DNA from: Paramoeba atlantica | Taxonomy: Eukaryota > Discosea | Length of the DNA: 21,224 nucleotides | Direction of reading: 5' to 3' | NCBI GenBank assembly: GCA_977017575.1 | Contig: CDRNVI010000231.1 | Coordinates: forward strand, 1 to 21,224 | Part shown: piece after piece, positions 9,171 to 19,700 of the stretch | Numbering within the stretch: position 1 is the stretch's first letter | Layout of the letters: the number at the start of each line of letters is the position of its first letter | The notes under the pieces: generated by a model | What the model was told of the DNA's origin: nothing | Seen by the model: the letters and a program-made list of their open reading frames with translations, nothing else | The model's database searches: none | Translations under genes and position numbers: made by a program

Positions 9171-10217
9171 AAAAAAAAAAATGATTTCCTTGAGAAACAA
9201 GCAATTTCCAATGTTTTTGTTAAGTTTAAAGCCAAACTTAACATTAAGTGGAAGATTGCAGAAACAAAAAACCTATCCTTTCACCAACTCCTCACTAGGC
9301 TCACCAATCTACTCCTAGAATCCAACTACTCAGCAGCTCTCAAGTATCAAAAGAAGCTCACCAGCTATCAGTTTCAAGAAAACAGAAAAAAGATAATTCA
9401 AAATGATAACTTTATTCTACTGCAAACTGTGCTCTGAGAGAATGAAGCTGGTCCAATTTCTCATGTGTGGATAACAGCCTACCCAAATTCTGAGGGAGAA
9501 GATATTCACTACAATAGACCAGATTTTTTAGATGTTGAGGAGTATTGCTTTGCTTATTGGTGCTGCTTTGACATCACAGATCCCACCCTCTTGTCTCTCT
9601 CAAGTCAAGGCACTGTCACTTGCAAGGCTTGCTCCAAACTTGTGCCAAGTTCCCTCCACCTCTCTGACTGTGTGAAATACAACTAAGGTATGAATAACAG
9701 GCATCATCATTTTATGAAACAGCTTCTCCAAATCTCCAAACTTACACAATTTGATGTGGTTTCAAATAGCCATTTCTCTTCCATTGGTCATTGCAACAAG
9801 AAGCCAAACTTAACTTTTAAACATTGGCAAGGTGGGAAACACTTGTGTCTGGATGCTACAGTTACTTCAGCCCAAGGCAGGAATGTAATATTTAGGTTTC
9901 AAGGTATGGCAACAGGCACATCAAATATGTGCAATCTCAGGAATTTACTTGCAATTCCACATATGGTGAGAATCTGAAAGCTGAATGAATATCTACCAAA
10001 ACACCTACACAGCAAAATGTTGAATGCAAGAAGAGATAACAACACCCCTGAAGAAGTAAGAACCTTTAAAGAAATTAAATTGTTCAACTTTTTAAGTGTG
10101 GAAGTTCTCTTTTTTTTTATGTTAATTTCATCAAGCAGTGCAGTTTCACCAGATGTAACAAGCTTCTTGAAGTGCATTACCTTTGAGGTTTTGCAAGAAG
10201 GTATGATATTAGATTAA
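9171..10217 (+). pseudogene. Broken gene with zinc-binding and RHN/nuclease-like modules
   Basis: One frame reads from the A-run at 9171 to TAA at 10215-10217 and is interrupted by TGA (9435), TAA (9684) and TGA (9975). In order it shows a helical N-terminal part; GPISHVWITAYPNSEG (residues about 94-109), like the W-L/I-T-x-x-P segment of a widespread family of retroelement-associated proteins; C151-x2-C154-x8-H163-x3-C167; R177-H-H where that family has RHN; KKPN (N213) where a PD is expected; and LDATVTS (D228). The C-x2-C/H-x3-C, RHN, PD and D-V/A-T layout resembles the C-terminal restriction-like endonuclease of R2-type non-LTR elements, which suggests a PD-(D/E)xK nuclease fold. No RT domain is present here. 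It could be a 5'-truncated retroelement or a retroposed gene. A TGA at 9168 closes the frame upstream and no convincing start is seen. Confidence 0.5.
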
Positions 10218-10465
10218 GATCTCTATTGAACCTTCTTGCAATATACACAGCAATGACTTTCTGTTGCATTCATTGGCAGCATGGTGAGAAACATGAGATT
10301 TATTCAGCAAGGTCTTCACATCTCTTCTTTTTCTCCTTCTTTGAACAATCTGCCATAGCAAACTTTATACTCTAAGAAGCAAAGTCTTTAAGTGCTCCTC
10401 TTTAAAGATATTCAAAATGTTTTATCTTTCTTTTTCTCCTTTGTTTACAATTAAAATAAATTAGA

Positions 10466-10506
<41 letters not shown>
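10218..10506 (+). other. 3' UTR-like tail with polyadenylation signal and A36
   Basis: No coding potential. AATAAA at 10455-10460 lies 10 nt before an uninterrupted run of 36 A (10471-10506). With the broken gene just upstream on the same strand, this looks like the 3' end of a retroposed transcript. The long intact A-run suggests a recent insertion, or slippage growth of a shorter tail. Confidence 0.6.
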
Positions 10507-10509
<3 letters not shown>

Positions 10510-10581
10510 AAAATTAAAATTTTTTTTTTTTTAATTTGCTTCAGAAAACAAGTTTAAACAAATAAACAAAAAAAACTACAG

Positions 10582-10593
10582 CCTAAACCCTAA
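10582..10593. repeat. Interstitial telomeric motif inside LINE B
   Basis: CCTAAACCCTAA, same orientation as the terminal telomere. On the minus strand it reads TTAGGGTTTAGG, and the TAG that ends LINE B ORF1 (10592-10590) lies in it. Confidence 0.7.
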
Positions 10594-11993
10594 TTAGTTT
10601 TAATTTTCGAAAAGATTTTGATCCTGATGGGAGAAAACGAACTCATCTTACTCAGAGCTGCAGCATCACGCTTGACTGGACCCACAGAGGAACTCCTTTG
10701 GACAGTTGATCCCTTAGTTGTGGAAGAAGGTACTTTGAAGTTATTGGGTACAACTTCATAGCTCTTCTTCACAGGAGGGGGGCCCTTCGGAGGGGTAGGT
10801 TCAGCAGGAATAACATTAAGTGAGTGAAACACCAACCCTTGGCCACCAACATTACGCGCAGGTAAATTTGAACCATCTTTTTTAACACCAATGGGGGAGA
10901 GACCTTCAGCAGGCTTAGAAGCTTGTGACTTGGGGGAAGTTTGATCTTTTTTCTCAGGGCCCACCACCATAAACTTACCAGTATTACCGAGGGGGGCACA
11001 GGATGAGGGGACTCCTTCAGGTGAGACAAAGTTAAATTGCACACCATCTCTGGCAGCTTGTTTTCTTATCTTAACTCCTTTGGGGTTGTGGGTGTTGATT
11101 GAGTACATTTCCGTTCTCGCCATATTGCCAACTTCACTTGGATTCTTTTTTTGTAAAATTTCAAATAAACAATCCAAACAAGCAGGATGGTTAATTTGGC
11201 AAGTGAGGCATTTCACCACTTTATCAAAGGGCCTCGATGGGGTCCAAACAGAAACTCGAGCTTGAGTATCGCTAATCTCCAACCACCCTTTGGTGTGGGC
11301 GATGAGATGGACAAAGTTAATGAAGATTTGGGTGTAAACCAAAACAATACAATTTTGGGCTATTTGAACTACTTCCTTCAAGTTATGTCTCGGAAGAGAA
11401 TTTGGGCCAGCAAAAAGATTCTGGATCCACTCCACACCCTCGGCTTCGAAGGGAACCCTGATTTTGAGCCTCCACAATTTTGCGTCCTCGTTGTTCCTCC
11501 AGACAAAGGATTTCTTGAGTTTTTTTGCCAATTCGTCGCCTTTGTTCAAAAACTCTTTTTCTATACTGGTAGCATCTATGTTTTTGAGCACTGAGATCAC
11601 AAAATGGCCCTGCTTGACATTCACAAAAATCTTCCCTTTAAGAGAAGTCACATTTTCAATTGCTTTGATAACCTCGTTGAAGTTGGGAAGTCCCGGTCTA
11701 AAATCCAGTGATCTCACTAACTTTGTTGGTCTTGACTTGGCTCCAACAACAGTTTTTGGGTTCAGGCGCATGACTAAACCTTGGTATAGTCTGACATTGT
11801 TTCAATCAATCTCGTGTAACACATCACTGAGACCTTTGGAGGCTGGAAAGCCTTCCTTGGTTTTGAGAGGTCTTTTCTTTCTCTCACTTTTTTTAACAAC
11901 TTGAGCAAATGATTCACTATCCGCTCATCCTGACCAGGTGTTTCTGGCAGGAAAACCCTCTCCTTCCTTTACACTGGGTGAAGAGGTTTCCAT
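10590..11993 (-). pseudogene. LINE B ORF1, nucleic-acid-binding protein
   Basis: The minus-strand frame starts at ATG 11993 (METSSPSVKEGEGF) and runs 467 codons to TAG. TGA falls at codons 23 and 64; from Met75 on it is open for 393 aa. LINE ORF1 proteins coat element RNA and help target-primed reverse transcription. Residues about 164-236 share with LINE C ORF1 the pattern FVW(R/K)NN(E/Q)D...VPF...EWIQ.LF...LKEV.QI. A zinc-knuckle-like C262-x2-C265-x3-H269-x5-C275 follows. This differs slightly from the CX2CX4HX4C knuckle. The C-terminal part is Ser/Pro/Lys-rich and ends about 200 residues earlier than LINE C ORF1, at a telomere-like motif, so it may be truncated. The first TGA (GGA-TGA-GCG) could derive from CGA. 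Confidence 0.75.
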
Positions 11994-14631
11994 AATATTT
12001 TTTGTGGCAACCAGCCACAAGAATACACACTACAATAAAAGATAGGAAATTCAGACAATTGTATCTTGAACCCTCTATTTTTTTTTTTTTTTTTTATACT
12101 CTTCAACCAATGGTTCCTTGCTTGCTCGTACTCCTCTCTCCATTTTCGGTTTTCTTTTTTAACAAAACTTTCTAACATCTCTCCAAGTGCAGCTCTTTCT
12201 GGAAACCACTTAACAATATCATCTGAAATGAACACAGGAGAAATCATCACCCCATCCAGTGCAGCTTGTACTGGGAAGTAAACATTATTAGTTGTAATCA
12301 CCTTGTCCTTAAATCTCCTTTTAAACTGAACTTTCTTCACAGGGAAGCTCCAATCCAAATCCAATGGTTCCATCACCCACTTCCACAGCTTTGAATTCTC
12401 AATAATCCATTCCTCACTGGTTGTTGCTAGTTGTTTCGATCTTGGATCCCAGTTTCTATCAAACATGACTTCCATCCCATCCTCTTCAAAGTGACTTGCT
12501 GCTGTTGCAATCGCATCTGACCTCTTGTTGAATTTGCAATACACATGAGTATACTTCACTTTGGCAAATTTACTCTCAGCAATATTTCTGATCTCAGATA
12601 GGATCTCATTGAGCTCAAAGTTATCAATCGGTTTCATCTTAGGCACTGCCTCAGTTAGAATTTTACAATCTTCCACCATCTCTACATGTTGCCCAAAGCC
12701 AATAACTTGTTGTAGACCAGCTAAACATCCCGAAAACTCACCCAAATTATTTGAGCCTAGTGGGATTGTTTCAAATCCACCTTCAACCTCCAAACTTTCC
12801 TTAATAATCACATATCCAGATCTCCCAATGTGGGGGTCTACACACCCAGAGCCATCATAAAACACTTGCAAGACAGAGTACTTGAACTTTGGTTGTTTCA
12901 CTTCTCTTTTACCTTTGGGGGGAGCCTTTCTTATAGTTTGTTTGGGGATCATCTTATTTGTCTTAGCAATTTCATCAAAAATTTTAACAGCAAAGCTTGA
13001 GGACTTCGATCCTTCTGCACATACAGTGATCCACAAGCTCAATAGGGCTGCACTCACTGCAGATGCTTCAGCCTTCTTTAGATACTGGTTTGTAAATCCA
13101 CATACAAAGTCGGCACTCTCCCACCCAGGAATCTTTAAAACAAAACATTTCTTCCCAATAGTTTTCAAAATTGCCTTAGCTTTCAGACATTCTTCAAGGA
13201 GGTACACCTTTGACTCTTTGGCTTTCCTACACAGCTGACAAAGTGGACTCACAGATGTAAAATGGGCAATCTTATCCACAGTTGGGAGACCCCTCAAAAA
13301 AAACTTCAAAAGGTTCTGCTTAATCTGGGGTCTTTGTGGAAGAGACAAATTATAGATCACACATTTCAAGCACCCATCCCCCACATAGAAATTCTCCACT
13401 CCCATAGAAATGTTCTGAGAGAGGAGAGAGAAGGATCTCTTGGTTTTGGAGCCCATCCTTACTTGTTCTGAGATAGCACCACTAGCTTCCAAAGCATCAA
13501 TCCTCATGGCCCCAATGGACAATGGATTCCTATAATGATCTTGGAGAGGTTTCTTCAATATCAGCAGAGCCCAGTTAAACAGAATAAAGTGTCTAACTTG
13601 GGGTTTTTCAAAGAAAGGGGGACAAAGAGAGGTCATTACACAGGATTTTAGATTTGTATATGCGCCTAAGGCTGAATGAATGGCCTTCCACATCTTCAAG
13701 GAGACAGCTTTTGAGATAAGCTTGAATCTTGCCAAATAACCCATACAAGGAATAAGGTAAGTATTGATCATCCAGACTCTCTCCTTGAAGCTGCCTTTCC
13801 TTTGCTTAATTGCTGTTCCAACCTTCCACATTTTCTTGATCACCCCTTCCCAGTCTTTAGTTAGGTTCATTCTTTGAGAAATTGTAACTCTCAAGTACAC
13901 AGTCTTCTCTCCCAAATAATTAACTGAAGGCATTTCAACCCAAGGGCCCACAGGAGCGAATTTTTCAGTTGACAATACAAAGCATTTGTTGTAGTTGAGT
14001 TTGGCTCTGGTTCCTTGTTCATATTCTTGGAAGGTTGAGGTCAAGGAATTTATGGATTGAACCCTGTGAAGGAGAAGGGCTAAGTCATCTATGAACCCAG
14101 CAAGCTTCTCAAGGTCACCCCCATTGTTCAAACTAACCAATAAAACATCAAAAAGGATAATGAACAAAAGAAGTGAAATGGAGCAACTTTGTTGCACACC
14201 AGTCCAGCTCTTGATGGCTTCCTTTTGTGTCTTATCATTCAATCCTACAGTTGGGAGCCATGTATCTGACTCTCGCAGAACTTTAGATACAACTTCAAGA
14301 GCTTGGGGTGGAGCATTCAACCCAATCAGCAACTTCATAAGGGCTTCACAGTTAACATAATCATAGGCCTTACAGAAATCAGTTTGGAGGATGGTCATGT
14401 CTTTGCCCTCTGCTACCGCTTCCATAAACCCATCATGTATTGATTTCACTGCATTATCAATGGACCTTCCAGCAAATATAGCATTTTGTTCTAGGGAAAT
14501 CACCTCTCTAGCACTCTCTATCAGCCATTTGGCCCAATATCTCATCACAATCCGATAATCAGAATTGGTAATATTTATTGGTCGAAATTGGTCAGAATGA
14601 GGAATATTCTCAATCTTAGGTAGTAACACAA
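11969..14631 (-). CDS. LINE A ORF2 fragment: RT, zinc finger, RNase H
   Basis: Open from 14631 with no stop to TAA at 11969-11971, but only about the first 845 codons belong to LINE A; the rest translates its poly(A) tail (KSIKKKKKN) and the LINE B leader. Residues counted from 14629: RT motif A with D84 (TDFCKAYD), motif B GVQQSCSIS (the usual Q-G is Q-S and S-P is S-L, a likely defect), motif C FIDD (D181, D182). A C464-x2-C467 finger follows, with Tyr where the LINE C copy has His (VYLLEEC vs THLLEEC). RNase H shows D592 (YDGSG), E631 (NNLGEF), D654 and D705, the full D-E-D-D set. The ORF2 enzyme nicks the target and copies element RNA; RNase H removes the RNA strand. The endonuclease domain is not in this piece. 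It is the most open ORF in the window. Confidence 0.88.
12078..14631 (-). mobile_element. LINE A, 3' part, minus strand
   Basis: Minus-strand LINE body carrying RT, zinc finger and RNase H, ending in A18 (seen as T at 12078-12095). It begins abruptly at 14631, inside the RT region, at a 15-bp sequence that recurs at 20962-20976. The missing upstream part is best explained by insertion of LINE C at this point and not by ordinary 5' truncation; see the nested-insertion finding. Confidence 0.85.
14617..14631. repeat. Putative LINE C target-site duplication, left
   Basis: TAGGTAGTAACACAA, the boundary between LINE A (left, minus) and LINE C (right, plus). Its exact reverse complement is at 20962-20976, next to an inverted LINE 3' end. 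Confidence 0.7.
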
Positions 14632-14641
14632 CTTAAAAAAA

Positions 14642-14683
14642 AATCAGGTTGGTTCAAGGAAACTTTCCTTGCCTAATCTGATT
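14642..14683 (+). repeat. Inverted repeat in LINE C leader
   Basis: Outer arms AATCAG (14642-14647) and CTGATT (14678-14683), inner arms CAAGGAAA (14655-14662) and TTTCCTTG (14664-14671). RNA could fold this into a stem at the very 5' end, upstream of ORF1. LINE B also has a small hairpin in its leader. Confidence 0.55.
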
Positions 14684-14747
14684 TTCTTTCCTTCACCTGC
14701 TGTGTTGGTGAAACCTTGCCTAGTTGAGCACTTCAGAGAAATCTGTT

Positions 14748-16781
14748 ATGTCCAGTGGAAAGAGTACATCCTCTTCCCCTAAGGGCTCCCAGAATGGGTC
14801 CCACCCCCCCTTGTATTTGAAGAACGAACAAAAAAATGCAAACCCAAGTGGGAATTCTGAAGAAATTCCAATCAAATCAACCTCGAAGAGAGCGCCTGAG
14901 GAAGGATGGTGGTTGTGAGTCAAGAAAGAAATACTGAAGACCTTGTCCCATATTGGAACTGAGGTTAACTCTGTGAAGAACAATACAATAATCTGCCCCA
15001 TCTTTGTAATGGGTTCCTTTTGTTTCTATGAAGGAATGCCAAACTATCAAAGAGTGATGGCCACACTCAACAAAGTCCCTAAGCTGAGAGGGAACTTCCT
15101 CTTGTGTGTTATGAAAGGCCACCTCAACATGGCCACCTTTGATGAAGAAACACACAAACCCCTAGAGAAAGTCATTCTGGAAAATGGTTCCTTCCTCACA
15201 ACCGGTTTTGGAAAGCCCTTTGTCTGGAAGAACAACCAAGATTGGAATTTATGGGGCTTTAAACTCTGTGTCCCCTTTTTAATTAAAGGGGAAGAGTGGA
15301 TCCAAAGATTGTTTATTGGTGAATCTGCTCTTCTTTGCCATGGATTAAAAGAGGTGGCTCAGATCAGCAATGATTGTATTGTCATCTTCTATAATGTAAT
15401 TCCTCTTATTCTGACACATATTATTGCCAAGCACAGAGGTTCTTTTATTATTAACAATGAGTTCCAAGGTAGGATCTCTCTGTGGACCCCTATGAGTCCC
15501 TTTCACGAGAAAGTAAATTGTCAAGTGTGTGAGATTTCACACTCGAGACATTTAAAATGTGTGAAGGAGATTGTGGACAAGGAAGGAGAGGGAGGAATCA
15601 TCAAAAAGTTAAATAATGAGACAGACTCTTGGAGGAAATGTCCTTTCTGTCCTGTGACAATCATGAAATTGAGGGAACAGTTACATAAAAGATTTATTAT
15701 TCCTACAGAGTCCTTGACGAATCAAGGGAATCAAGGTACAAATCTCTCTTTGTTCCAATTTCCCATATTACCAAATCCCAATCAGAGGGCACCACCCTCA
15801 ATGAAGTCTGCTGACCCTCGTCTCTCATCTACAACCCCAATGGAGGTTGATCAAAGCACAAACGTGAGGGAAACCGCTCTTCAAGAAGGTTTCTCCAAGG
15901 AAAAATCAGCCCCTTCAAGAAGTAACCAACCCAAATCTTCACTCAAAACTACTAAACCTCATAAGGAATCACCCTCCCAAACTCTGGCCACATCATCTCG
16001 CTCAGACAGTACATCAGAAACCCCAACAATCCCTCAAAAAGATATGATGGATTTCCTTGAAGATATTATTGCTGAAACTGACACTGAAAGGGGGGTTATT
16101 TTAATTGAGGATGAGGACAAGATTTCCCCAGATGTGAACAGACCTCGATTCTCAACTGATCCAATTTCTGGAAGCAAATGGTCGATGACTATCCACAACA
16201 CTGAAGGGGCTTGGAAAATATTAGATGGGGTGAATTTCCAGTGTGAGTGGGAGAGGACTGAAGATAGCCTTGGGAAGTTGAAGAGCGAGTTGGAAAAAGG
16301 ACAGCTTAAATGGGAATTGAGTTTTGATGCAGACTTCCTTGGTCACATTATTGATCGGGTGGTTGAGGAACTGAAATTAAAGCTGAAATCCAAACTGAGG
16401 AAGAGGGTAGTGTCGGAAGAGACAGTTGAGGAGAAGGAACCAACTTCTACTGGGACCAAACTATTACCTGTAACCAAGAAGCCAGCGAAGAAGAAGAAAA
16501 AGAAAAGTAGGAAAGAGAAGAAAGGGAAAGAGGAGATAGAAGAAGAGAAAGATGAAGAGGAAAAAACAAAGGAAAATGACCATGATAAGAGTGTCCCCAC
16601 TAGTGTCTTCGGGAAGGAAAAAGCAATTTATCCTTTTTTGGAGATCCCCACCTCAAACGGTTTCACAGTTCTTGGAGATTTGCATCAAATAGAATGGGGT
16701 GAGACAGTGTTGATGATGGATAGTGCTCGATTCCCTGAGTCAAGCAATGTTTCATCTTCCTCTTCTTCCTCCCCCTCATAA
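14748..16781 (+). pseudogene. LINE C ORF1, nucleic-acid-binding protein
   Basis: Starts at ATG 14748 (MSSGKSTSSSPKGS), the first ATG after an in-frame TAG at 14721, and runs 677 codons to TAA 16779-16781. A single TGA interrupts it at 14916 (codon 57, EEGWWL-TGA-VKKE). The rest is open for over 600 codons. It shares with LINE B ORF1 the FVW(K/R)NN, VPF, EWIQ.LF and LKEV.QI core (about 157-208). A zinc-knuckle-like C258-x2-C261-x3-H265-x5-C271 follows, with a second Cys pair CPFC further on. Then come a Ser/Thr/Pro-rich linker, a Lys-rich stretch (about 577-594) that could bind RNA or act as a nuclear signal, an acidic patch and a poly-Ser end. Role by family: RNA-binding partner of ORF2 protein. 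Confidence 0.78.
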
Positions 16782-16789
16782 AGGAAAGA

Positions 16790-19700
16790 ATGAAAGGAAA
16801 GAAAAACAACAACAATTTAAAATCTTTCTTTCCACCACTGAAGAACCCTTGTGCTTCCTTTGACTCTTCTGTTATTGATCTTCATCAAAAAACAAACCTT
16901 GCCTCTCCAACCTCTCAAGCATCTGTCTTGGAGTTCCAACCCCCTTCATCTTCTTTCCTTCCTCCCTTCCCTGCGCCTTCGCTTCCAAACCTGTATCAGT
17001 ATAACAAATTCCCAGACATGAGGATTTTATCATGGAACATCAATGGTGTTCATAATGATGAAAAACTTAACCTTTGCTATAGAATGGCTGCAAGTTGCTG
17101 TCCTCTGTTTATTTTGCTCCAAAAAACCCATGCCACATCTGAAAAAGATCTTGATCATCTCAAGAATTGTTTGAGGAAATATTTGTGGTTCAAAGACCCC
17201 TTCTCGGAACAAAAGCAGGGCCTTGCCATTGGAGTCAAAAGAATGGAAGGCCTTCATGATATAGAACCATACTCAATTGAAAGCTCTGAGAGTGGTTTGT
17301 TTGGACTGAGAATCAAGATTTTCAATACTGAATATGCTGTGATGAATGTCTACCATCATTGCAATTTGAAACTTTCCTTTATGCAAGACCAAATCGGAAA
17401 GTTCTTCTCCAAAGATGGACTGAACGTTCTGGGAGGTGACTTCAACTGGGATCTTAATGAACCCCTTTTTAAAGAGCTCACAGAATCCTCTGAATCTTGG
17501 AATTTATCAAAACTGGGGTGGTCAGAACCAACCCATTTCCAAGGACAATGTATTGATCATGTCTTTATTCCCTCGAATGCTCCTAGCAAAAGAATTTTTG
17601 TTAATGCAATCCCTTCAGGCTTTAAGGACCATGTGATGATCGTAGGTGGAACTAGTATTAAAGAATGGGAGTTGAAATCTAACAAGAAGAGAATCCCTGA
17701 ATACCTCATTAAAGATCTTAAATTTATTAATACCCTCATTAATGAAGTTGGGGACTATGTGGAAGGTGATCCTGTCAGTTGTCTTATTAAACTCAAGGAG
17801 AAGGTGTGGGAATTAGTCCCTCTGTGGAAAGACAAAGGGAAAGAAGCTCATCTTTTCAAAGAACTATGGAAACTCCAAACAATCATCAAATGCCTTGCAA
17901 AGACCCAGATTTTAAGGAAAACTTCAGCCATACACTCATTCTCTTTGTTGAAACTCAAACTCCTTCATACAGCTGTAATAGGATGGAATGGCTCTTGAGA
18001 TGACAAGAAATGGAGAATCAAAGCTATTCCTAGAATGATCAAAGCTGGGATGGATTGAATTGCAGTTCTTGAACAACAACTCGGAATTTTTGTGGATGAA
18101 CACCCCTCGTGCCCTGGTCATAAATCTTCTCCCCATGTTAAAGGTGTAATTGTAGATGGAGTGATCTCTCGTGATGATAATGTGGTTAAAAAAGCAATTA
18201 AGGACTTTTGAGAGAGCCTTCTCAGTACAGAAAGACCATATAACAAGGATTCTCTTGACGAACTGATTGCTGACCATCATCCTCACTTTCCCCCAGTTGA
18301 GAGACATGATGTTGACAGGAAGAAAGTTGATAAACTTCTTCAGAGAACCAATAACACCAGTGCAGGACCCGATGGTATTCCCTTCTCTTTATATAAGGTG
18401 ACACAAAAAAAGTATTTTGACATGTGGGTGGAACTAATTCAACAAGTGGGTGAGATTATGGAGTTCCCCCCCTCTTTTGGTGAGAGCCAACTCTGTTTGA
18501 TTCCCAAAGTCGAGAATATCCCCCATCCTGACCAATTTCGACCAATCAGTGTTACCAATTCAGATTATTGGATTGTGATGAGATATTGGGCAAAATGGCT
18601 GATGGAGATTGCAAGTGGAGTAATTTCTAAAGAACAGCATGCAATGTTTAAGGGGAGGTCAATTGACGAAGCAGTAGAATCAGTGTATGACTTTTTTTAT
18701 GAAGCTCTGGCAGAAGGGAAAGATGTGACCCTCCTCCAAACAGACTTTTGCAAGGCATATGACTATGTGAATTGTGATGCACTTCTTCATATTCTCAAAG
18801 ATTTGAACACCCCCCCTCAAGCAATCTATATTGTTGAAAAGGTGCTTTGAGAATCTGTAACCTGGCTGCTGAATATTGGTGGATTCAAGAGGGGAGGCAA
18901 CAATGAATCAATCCAAAGTCGAACTGGTGTCAAACAAGGATGCTTGATCTCCCCCCTTTTGTTTGTAATTGTGTTTGACATCCTCCTGGTGAGCTTGAAG
19001 AAGAAATACAACCTCCAAGACTTATCAGGCTTTATGGATGACTTGGGAATGGTGATTCAGAAAGCTGAAACCATCAATTCTCTCACTCCAACCTTCAAGA
19101 AATATGAAGAAGCAACTGAAGCTAAACTGAACTTTAATAAGTGCTTTGTCCTCTCAACTGAGTCTTTCAAACCTGTAGGCCCCTGGGCTGAGATGGCAAG
19201 GTCCAATTACTGTGGTGATGAAACTGTATATCTGGGAGTGAGGTTGAGTAAATGGTTATCTCCTCTTAAGGATTGAGAGAAAGTGATCCTAAAGATGAAG
19301 AAAGTTGGAGCAGCAATCAAAAAAAGGGGTGGCAATTTTCGCTCAAGAGTAAGGATGGTCAATACCTATCTAACTCCATGCATGGGATATTTAGCGAGAT
19401 TCAAACTGATTCCAAAATCTGTCACCTCCTTGATGTGGAAATCCATCTGCTCAGCTCTGGGTGCCTATGCCAACACAAAAACCTCCATTCTTACCTCATG
19501 CTATCCTCCTTTGGACTCAAACCCCCAACTGCGCCACCCAATTGTTTTTAACTGGGCCCTCCTCACTTCTTGTCCACTGATGAGGAGTGATTATTGGAGT
19601 CCTCTTTCCATTAGAGCCATGCGAAAGGATGCCCTTTTTGCAGCCCAAAGCCTCTCTGCCAAGGTTATGTTTGGTCAAGCCACTCGAGTTGCTTATTTCA

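Larger units (their letters stand above)
10507..12077 (-). mobile_element. LINE B: ORF1-only LINE, minus strand
   Basis: Minus-strand element. It starts at about 12077, directly after the A18 tail of LINE A, has a leader of about 84 nt, ORF1 (11993-10590), a 3' UTR of about 57 nt and a poly(A) tail seen as 13 T at 10520-10532. There is no ORF2, so it would need ORF2 protein in trans, like mammalian half-LINEs. Its ORF1 is homologous to that of LINE C. The leader can form a GTGGC-loop-GCCAC hairpin (12004-12018). The ends are inferred from the neighbouring A-tracts; I found no clear target duplication. Confidence 0.65.

Noticed and set aside
9229-9814. 14-mer AAGCCAAACTTAAC at 9229 and 9801 as a possible direct repeat
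   Set aside because: No similarity extends beyond it; likely chance within one coding relic.
11080-11904. Plus-strand open frames opposite LINE B ORF1
   Set aside because: Antisense shadows of a frame with clear homology to LINE C ORF1.
12561-13471. Plus-strand open frames opposite LINE A ORF2
   Set aside because: Antisense to a frame with RT and RNase H motifs; no domains of their own.
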